Origin: an uncultured Bacteroidales bacterium
Lineage (GTDB): Bacteria > Bacteroidota > Bacteroidia > Bacteroidales > Bacteroidaceae
Direction of reading: 5' to 3'
DNA: 48,220 nucleotides
Assembly: GCA_902799655.1 (NCBI GenBank)
Contig: CADCBH010000012.1
Span: 1 to 48,220 of the forward strand
Both the position numbers and the translations under genes were made by a program. Below the pieces are notes generated by a model. The model saw only the letters and a list, made by a program, of their open reading frames with translations. It did not search any database and was not told where the DNA came from. Shown here piece by piece: positions 43,715 through 48,220 of this stretch. Position 1 is the stretch's first letter; every line of letters begins with the position of its first letter.

Positions 43715-44392
43715 ATGACCATATACTATCAAGGCCATCAGAAAATCCTCGTCTCTGTCGACTGTATCATCTTCGGCTTCGAGCATAACAAGCTCAAGGT
43801 GTTGATTGGTCACAGAGCTCTCGATCCCGGTAAAGGCGAATGGAGTCTCTACGGAGGCTTCGTTCGCAACGAGGAGAGTATCGACGATGCAGCAGACCGT
43901 ACACTCTTCGAGCTGACGGGCATGCGCAACGTCTATATGCGCCAAGTGGGCGCATTTGGCAGTGTCAACCGTGACCCGGGCGAGCGTGTTGTCAGTATCG
44001 CATACTACGCGCTGATCAATGTGAAGGACTATGACACCAAGCTCCTCAAGGAGCATGATGTGGAATGGGTTGATATCGAGTCGTTGCCTCAGATGTTCTC
44101 CGACCATCGTGAGATGATAGCCAAGGCTCGTCAGAAGATGCAGGAGAAGATTCGCACCGAGCCCATCAGCTTCCAGCTGCTGCCCAGTCTGTTCACGCTG
44201 ACTCAGTTGCAGCGTCTCTACGAGGCTGTCAATGGCGAGGAGGTCGACAAGCGCAACTTCCGCAAGCGCATCAAGGAGATGGACTTCATAGAAAAGACTG
44301 AGTTAATCGACAAGACCAGTTCAAAACGTGGAGCCTACCTCTACCGTTTCAACAAGAACGCCTTCCATGAAGGCACGAACTTTAAACTCTAA
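43715..44392 (+). CDS. araR: Nudix-fold transcriptional regulator AraR
   Basis: 225 residues: an N-terminal Nudix domain (10-140) and a C-terminal winged helix (about 150-220, LPSLFTLTQLQRLYEAVNGEE then FRKRIKEMDFIEKT). The Nudix box GGFVRNEESIDDAADRTLFE has R62-T63-L64-F65-E66-L67 where enzymes have RExxEE, so two catalytic glutamates are lost and it should bind rather than hydrolyse its ligand. Regulators of this design (BtAraR in Bacteroides) sense L-arabinose and repress the locus. Lies between the symporter (9 nt) and araD (23 nt). Confidence 0.9.
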   Translation: MTIYYQGHQKILVSVDCIIFGFEHNKLKVLIGHRALDPGKGEWSLYGGFVRNEESIDDAADRTLFELTGMRNVYMRQVGAFGSVNRDPGERVVSIAYYALINVKDYDTKLLKEHDVEWVDIESLPQMFSDHREMIAKARQKMQEKIRTEPISFQLLPSLFTLTQLQRLYEAVNGEEVDKRNFRKRIKEMDFIEKTELIDKTSSKRGAYLYRFNKNAFHEGTNFKL

Positions 44393-44415
44393 TAATAATT
44401 CCGAATTAAATAAAA

Positions 44416-45126
44416 ATGCTAGAAGAACTCAAACAGAAAGTATTCAAGGCCAACCTCGACCTCGTAAAGCAAGGATTGGTCATATTCACATGGGGCAACG
44501 TGTCGGGTATCGACCGTGAGAAAGGCCTCGTAGTCATCAAGCCCAGTGGCGTCAGCTATGACGAGATGAAAGCCAGTGACATGGTCGTCGTCGATCTGGA
44601 GACTGGTAAGGTTGTCGAGGGCGATCTCAACCCATCGAGCGACACACCTACACACCTTGTATTATATAAGGCATTCCCCAACATCCAGGGCGTCGTACAC
44701 ACCCACTCTACCTACGCCACCGCTTTCGCACAGGCTGGCAAGGATATCCCCAATATCGGTACCACACATGCCGACTATTTCTACAAGGATATTCCCTGCA
44801 CGCGCGATATGACCGAGGCTGAGGTCAAGGGTCAGTATGAGTTGGAGACGGGCAACGTCATCGTCGACGAGATTCTGAACATCCGCAAGATCAATCCCGA
44901 CCACACGCCTGCCGTTCTCGTCAAGAATCACGGTCCGTTCTCGTGGGGTACCTCTCCCGACAATGCCGTTTATAACGCCAAAGTCATGGAGCAGTGCGCC
45001 AAGATGGCCTTTGTATCGTTCAGCGTCAACCCCAACACGACGATGAACCCACTCTTGGTAGAAAAACACTATATGAGAAAACACGGCCCCAACGCCTACT
45101 ACGGACAAAAAGGTCAGAAACACTAA
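44416..45126 (+). CDS. araD: L-ribulose-5-phosphate 4-epimerase
   Basis: 236 residues of class II aldolase fold: WGNVSGID (phosphate/glycine loop), SSDTPTH (Asp76), the zinc-binding [11 protein letters not shown] with His95 and His97, a third His in [12 protein letters not shown], and the C-terminal [15 protein letters not shown]. It converts L-ribulose-5-phosphate to D-xylulose-5-phosphate. araA follows after 31 nt. Its substrate needs ribulokinase, whose gene is not in the operon. Confidence 0.95.
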   Translation: MLEELKQKVFKANLDLVKQGLVIFTWGNVSGIDREKGLVVIKPSGVSYDEMKASDMVVVDLETGKVVEGDLNPSSDTPTHLVLYKAFPNIQGVVHTHSTYATAFAQAGKDIPNIGTTHADYFYKDIPCTRDMTEAEVKGQYELETGNVIVDEILNIRKINPDHTPAVLVKNHGPFSWGTSPDNAVYNAKVMEQCAKMAFVSFSVNPNTTMNPLLVEKHYMRKHGPNAYYGQKGQKH

Positions 45127-45157
45127 TTACAAACTACTATTATTTACAATTAAGACA

Positions 45158-46696
45158 ATGAAAGCATTTGAGAATTTAGAAGTATGGTGGGTCACTGGTG
45201 CCCAATTGCTCTACGGAGGCGACGCAGTCGTTGCCGTTGACAGTCATTCAAAGGAGATGGTCGAGGGTCTGAACAATTCAGGCATCCTGCCCATCAAAGT
45301 CGTGTACAAAGGTACTGCCAACAGTTCCAAGGAGGTCGAAGACGTGATGAAGGCCGCCAACAACGACGCCAAGTGTGTTGGTATCATCACCTGGATGCAC
45401 ACCTTCTCACCCGCCAAGATGTGGATCAAGGGTCTTCAGACTCTGCAGAAGCCCCTCCTCCACTTCCACACACAGTATAATGCCGAAATCCCCTGGGATT
45501 CTATCGACATGGACTTCATGAACCTGAACCAGTCGGCTCATGGTGACATCGAGTTCGGTCACATCTGCAGCCGTATGCGCGTAGCCCGCAAGGTAGTTTG
45601 CGGTTACTGGAAAGACCAGGACGTTCAGAAGAAGATTGCCGTATGGGCCCGCGTGGCTGCTGGTGTCGCTGATGCCCGTCAGGTACGCTGTCTGATGTTC
45701 GGTATGAACATGAACAACGTGGCTGTTACCGATGGCGACCGCGTAGAGTTCGAGCAGCGCATGGGTTACCACGTCGACTACTATCCCGTCAGCTCGCTGA
45801 TGGAGTACTTCAAGCAGGTCACCGACGCCGAGGCTGATGCCCTCGTCGAGGAGTACAAGCAGCAGTACACCATCAAGATTGATGAGTCTGGCGAACAGGT
45901 TTACTGGGAGAAGGTGAAGAACGCTGCCAAGGCCGAGATTGCCCTGCGCCGTGTCTTGAAGGATGAGGGCGCTACCGCCTTCACCACCAATTTCGACGAC
46001 CTAGGCGATGCCGACATCAACCAGCCCGACTTCTGTGGTTTCGACCAGATTCCCGGTCTCGCCAGTCAGCGTCTGATGGCCGAGGGTATCGGTTTCGGTG
46101 CCGAAGGCGACTGGAAGACCGCCTGCCTCTATCGCACCCTGTGGGTCATCCAGCAGGGTATGCCCACCGGTTGCTCGTTCCTCGAAGACTACACTCTCAA
46201 CTTCGCCGGCAGCCAGTCTTCATGCCTCCAGAGCCACATGCTCGAGGTTTGTCCGCTCATCGCCGTCGATAAACCCAAGCTCGAGGTTCACTTCCTCGGC
46301 ATCGGTATCCGCAAGCAGCAGACTGCCCGCCTCGTCTTCACGTCAAAGGTTGGTCGTGGCATCAAGGCTACCGTCGTTGACCTTGGCAACCGCTTCCGTC
46401 TCATCTCTCAGGAGGTTGAGTGCATCGAGCCAAAGCCCATGCCCAACCTGCCTGTGGCCAGTGCCCTCTGGGTGCCCCAGCCCACCTTCGAGATTGGTGC
46501 CGGAGCCTGGATTCTTGCCGGTGGTACCCACCACAGCGCATTCTCCTACGACATCACCGAGGAGTACTGGGAGGACTTCGCCGAGATGTTGGGCATCGAG
46601 TATGTCAAGATCAACAAAGACACGAAGACCTACGAGTTCAAGCAGCAGCTGCAGAACAACGAGATGTACTACATGCTCTCGAAGGCACTGCGCTAA
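45158..46696 (+). CDS. araA: L-arabinose isomerase
   Basis: 512 residues, close to E. coli AraA (500). Signatures include GGDAVVAVDSHSKEMVEGLN near the N-terminus, HFHTQYNAEIPW, GFGAEGDWKTA (catalytic Glu), CSFLEDYTLNF (second metal Glu), SHMLEVCP and THHSAFSYD with metal histidines. It turns L-arabinose into L-ribulose in the cytoplasm, Mn-dependent. Last gene of the operon, closed by the strong hairpin at 46721. Confidence 0.96.
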   Translation: MKAFENLEVWWVTGAQLLYGGDAVVAVDSHSKEMVEGLNNSGILPIKVVYKGTANSSKEVEDVMKAANNDAKCVGIITWMHTFSPAKMWIKGLQTLQKPLLHFHTQYNAEIPWDSIDMDFMNLNQSAHGDIEFGHICSRMRVARKVVCGYWKDQDVQKKIAVWARVAAGVADARQVRCLMFGMNMNNVAVTDGDRVEFEQRMGYHVDYYPVSSLMEYFKQVTDAEADALVEEYKQQYTIKIDESGEQVYWEKVKNAAKAEIALRRVLKDEGATAFTTNFDDLGDADINQPDFCGFDQIPGLASQRLMAEGIGFGAEGDWKTACLYRTLWVIQQGMPTGCSFLEDYTLNFAGSQSSCLQSHMLEVCPLIAVDKPKLEVHFLGIGIRKQQTARLVFTSKVGRGIKATVVDLGNRFRLISQEVECIEPKPMPNLPVASALWVPQPTFEIGAGAWILAGGTHHSAFSYDITEEYWEDFAEMLGIEYVKINKDTKTYEFKQQLQNNEMYYMLSKALR

Positions 46697-46720
46697 TCCG
46701 CTCCACTGATTCCTAATAAT

Positions 46721-46754
46721 CAAGGGTCTGCTTCATTCACGAAGCAGACCCTTG
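46721..46754. terminator. Strong 14-bp hairpin between araA and msrA
   Basis: CAAGGGTCTGCTTC (46721-46734) and GAAGCAGACCCTTG (46741-46754) pair perfectly around ATTCAC. It ends two convergent genes (araA plus, msrA minus), with no T-tract, so it may act as a stem block or protect 3' ends. Confidence 0.85.
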
Positions 46755-46767
46755 TCATTGAGCGTCA

Positions 46768-46796
46768 ATAGAAAATCCAGACCCCACTTTTTTCTC
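46768..46796. repeat. Direct repeat downstream of msrA, copy 1
   Basis: Begins ATAGAAAATCCAG and ends in a T-run; matches 47354-47382 except for a 2-bp gap (GA) and one T length change. It lies immediately after the msrA stop. Confidence 0.75.
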
Positions 46797-47415
46797 ACTT
46801 ACCCGCAGCCTTGGCTTTCTTTGCAAACTCGAATAGCGACAGAGGCAGATGACAATAGCCATCAGGATTCTTGTCAAGATAATCCTGATGATACTCCTCG
46901 GCTGTGTAGAAGTTCTGGAGAGGCAGTTTCTCTACGGCCAAAGGTTGCTCGTAGTTCTTCTGCTCTTCGGCAAATACCTTCTCGATGATAGGTAAATCCG
47001 CTGGGTCAGTATAGTAGACGCCAGTACGATAACGAGTGCCCTCGTCGTGTCCTTGCTTGTTAAGACTGGTCGGGTCGATAGCTTTGAAGAACATCTTCAA
47101 CAAGAATTCGAGGCTTACCACATCGGGATAGAACCGTACGAAGACCGTCTCGGCAAAGCCAGTCTGGTCAGTATAAACTTCCTTGTACGTTGGATTCTCT
47201 GTATGTCCGTTGGCGAATCCGACTTCCGTGATGGCCACGCCCTCAATCTGCTTGAAGTAATGCTCAGTTCCCCAGAAACAGCCTCCCGCCAGGTAGATGT
47301 CCTTCGTGGCTTCCTCAGCCAGTCCGTTCAATAACTGATCATCTATTATCTTCATAGAAAATCCAGAGACCCCACTTTTTCCTATAGCTTCTTCTATGGT
47401 CATTTCACATAACAT
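46795..47415 (-). CDS. msrA: Peptide-methionine (S)-S-oxide reductase
   Basis: 206 residues. YLAGGCFWGTEHYF holds the catalytic Cys near residue 46, FVRFYPDVVSLEFLLKMFF and DEGTRYRTGVYYTD are the MsrA core and C-terminal LPLQNFYTAEEYHQDYL follows. It repairs oxidised methionine. The family core begins near MKIIDD or just before; the first 20 residues (from the start at 47415) have no counterpart and include the direct repeat at 47354-47382, so initiation at 47355 is possible. The TATCTTTA -7 (47430-47437) supports the 47415 start. No MsrB domain is fused. Confidence 0.9.
   Translation of the reverse strand: MLCEMTIEEAIGKSGVSGFSMKIIDDQLLNGLAEEATKDIYLAGGCFWGTEHYFKQIEGVAITEVGFANGHTENPTYKEVYTDQTGFAETVFVRFYPDVVSLEFLLKMFFKAIDPTSLNKQGHDEGTRYRTGVYYTDPADLPIIEKVFAEEQKNYEQPLAVEKLPLQNFYTAEEYHQDYLDKNPDGYCHLPLSLFEFAKKAKAAGK
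47354..47382. repeat. Direct repeat at the msrA 5' end, copy 2
   Basis: Second copy of the 29-bp repeat, 586 bp from copy 1. On the coding strand it sits just upstream of the internal ATG at 47355 and codes for KSGVSGFS. Confidence 0.75.
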
Positions 47416-47467
47416 ATTAAATCTGGGTGTAAAGATACGAAAAATAAATGATTATTTGCTATCTTTG
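47411..47467. repeat. 57-bp divergent promoter module, right copy
   Basis: Inverted 88% copy of 1051-1107. It holds TATCTTTA on minus (47430-47437, msrA promoter) and TATCTTTG on plus (47460-47467), the latter with only an 18-codon frame (47497-47553) behind it. Confidence 0.85.
47430..47437 (-). promoter_or_regulatory. -7 element of msrA
   Basis: TATCTTTA on minus, 15 bp before the ATG at 47415. Confidence 0.65.
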
Positions 47468-47507
47468 TAACCAATTATTAGGATAGTTTAGGATTTATGG
47501 CAAATGT

Positions 47508-47564
47508 AAATCTAGGATTTGTCATTGAGAAATCTAGGACTTGTGCCCTTTAAATCCTAGATTT
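47508..47564. repeat. Inverted repeat with a third direct copy
   Basis: AAATCTAGGATTT (47508-47520) and its perfect reverse complement AAATCCTAGATTT (47552-47564) flank 31 bases that hold another copy of AAATCTAGGA with a C at the end (47530-47540). Could be a hairpin at the 3' side of the hsdR remnant, whose stop is 40 bp away, or a binding site. No T-tract. Confidence 0.7.
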
Positions 47565-47603
47565 ATTCTGATTATAACCGTGTCACCCTTGTGTCAACGT
47601 TTG

Positions 47604-48200
47604 TCACCCTGCCATAGTGAATCGGAATACCTCGGTTTCTTGCAGTTCCGGAAGTTCAGTCACCATTCTCACATAATCACGTATCAGGTGCCGCCATTCG
47701 TTACCACCCATACTGAAGTACTTCTCTTGGAACTCGCGCTGACACTCCAACACAATGTTCATGATGGTAGTACCCTCGTAAAGTTCCATCATGTTATGAA
47801 TCAAGCGACGCACATCATCGTCAGCCTCCACATCGTCAAGCACAGAACCGGAAGGTATAAGCTTTGCTTCAACCACTTTCTTGTTTGACGATTTCGTTGA
47901 GGTTTTCTTCGATGGGCTTTCTGCTGTGAATGCAGCTATCATATTCAATTGCAGAGCAAGGTTCTCAATATCATCAGACTTTTCTTCACTTTCTGCCTTC
48001 TCATACTTCTTGAAGTTCTCGGCCTGCTCGAATATTTCTTTGAACACATCGTCCTGAGGTACAGGAGGATATCCGTGTTCTGCAAGAATCAGAATCAAAT
48101 CCATCTGAAGTTCAGCCTTGATGTGTAAATGATAACGCAAAAGTATACCAACAAATAATTTAAAAGTATACCAGTCCAAAAGAGCGCTGCAAATATACAA
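47604..48200 (-). pseudogene. hsdR: C-terminal remnant of type I restriction subunit R
   Basis: The protein from about 48123 down to 47604 (KAELQMDLILILAEHGYPPV, then QDDVFKEIFEQAENFKKY) matches the C-terminal region of HsdR, the ATP-dependent translocase and nuclease of type I restriction systems. Helicase and nuclease domains are missing; the frame runs out of HsdR into the 97-bp terminal repeat, where a TTG start at 48200 gives 32 non-HsdR residues. A start at ATG 48104 would leave 166 residues. It is either a gene cut by repeat insertion or inversion, or the 3' end of an intact gene whose rest is beyond the window. The middle (SPSKKTSTKSSNKK) is a lysine/serine-rich linker. Confidence 0.7.
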
Positions 48201-48220
48201 AGAGTTGGTTATACATTACT
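48124..48220. repeat. Right copy of the 97-bp terminal inverted repeat
   Basis: This is the exact inverted copy of bases 1-97, with the two GTATAC-containing 12-mers at 48139-48150 and 48162-48173. On the minus strand the repeat reads without a stop from 48200 into the HsdR C-terminal remnant, and its TATATTTG motif (48190-48197) points toward that remnant. Because the two ends are inverted rather than direct, this is not the signature of a closed circular molecule. Confidence 0.95.

Noticed and set aside
1-48220. Closed circular plasmid or phage, because both ends share sequence
   Set aside because: The end repeats are inverted, not direct, and gene content is chromosomal housekeeping; no replication, mobilisation or phage genes are present.

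Overview
The window is a single stretch of Bacteroidales chromosome, most likely Prevotella or a close relative. The evidence is the promoter type (TAnnTTTG at -7, often with TTTG about 20 bp upstream), the LpxC-FabZ fusion, the FeoA-FeoB fusion, DUF5687 and DUF5112/DUF5113-type proteins, a Nudix-family arabinose regulator, and many lipoprotein signal peptides. I see no tRNA, rRNA, CRISPR array, transposase or phage gene.

Layout. 1-2600: a 97-bp terminal repeat, a probable small structured RNA with its own promoter and terminator, a lipoprotein rhodanese coupled to a 48-residue mini-gene, and a run of small genes (DUF6440, DUF4250, two unknowns) around a possible gene remnant. 2608-11333, minus strand: an SDR enzyme, then a six-gene operon read from 11333 down to 3402. 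It starts with KDG kinase and KDPG aldolase and continues without a gap into a 1001-residue two-module histidine kinase, a response regulator, a small membrane protein and a TPR/SpoIIE-type phosphatase. 11515-16667, plus strand: a LacI-family regulator, altronate dehydratase, an NhaC-type transporter and two poorly known proteins. The two divergent operons flank a perfect 12-bp palindrome and together look like the lower half of hexuronate breakdown (altronate to KDG to KDPG to pyruvate and glyceraldehyde-3-phosphate), wired to a signalling cassette.

16680-29402: housekeeping genes: GH25 lysozyme, TilS, RlmI, an RNase D-like exonuclease, FtsK, a LolA-like carrier, a DUF5687 membrane protein, RlmH, FeoAB and an HD hydrolase. 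29496-37711: an envelope operon lpxD-lpxC/fabZ-lpxA-miaA-mrcA plus a PIF1-like helicase. 37843-46696: an L-arabinose cluster (FHS permease; then mutarotase, XylE-like symporter, SSS symporter, AraR, AraD, AraA) with no ribulokinase. 46795-48220: msrA bracketed by short direct repeats, then a C-terminal piece of type I restriction subunit HsdR joined to the second copy of the terminal repeat.

The most unusual points are: (1) a histidine kinase polypeptide with a complete ATPase module in its first half and an H-box-like site with a decayed ATPase in its second half; (2) a five-unit 7-bp tandem repeat exactly at the joint of those halves, able to shift the frame if a unit is gained or lost; (3) co-transcription of this cassette with sugar-acid catabolism; (4) 97-bp perfect inverted repeats at both window ends, together with an inverted 57-bp duplicate of a divergent promoter module just inside them.
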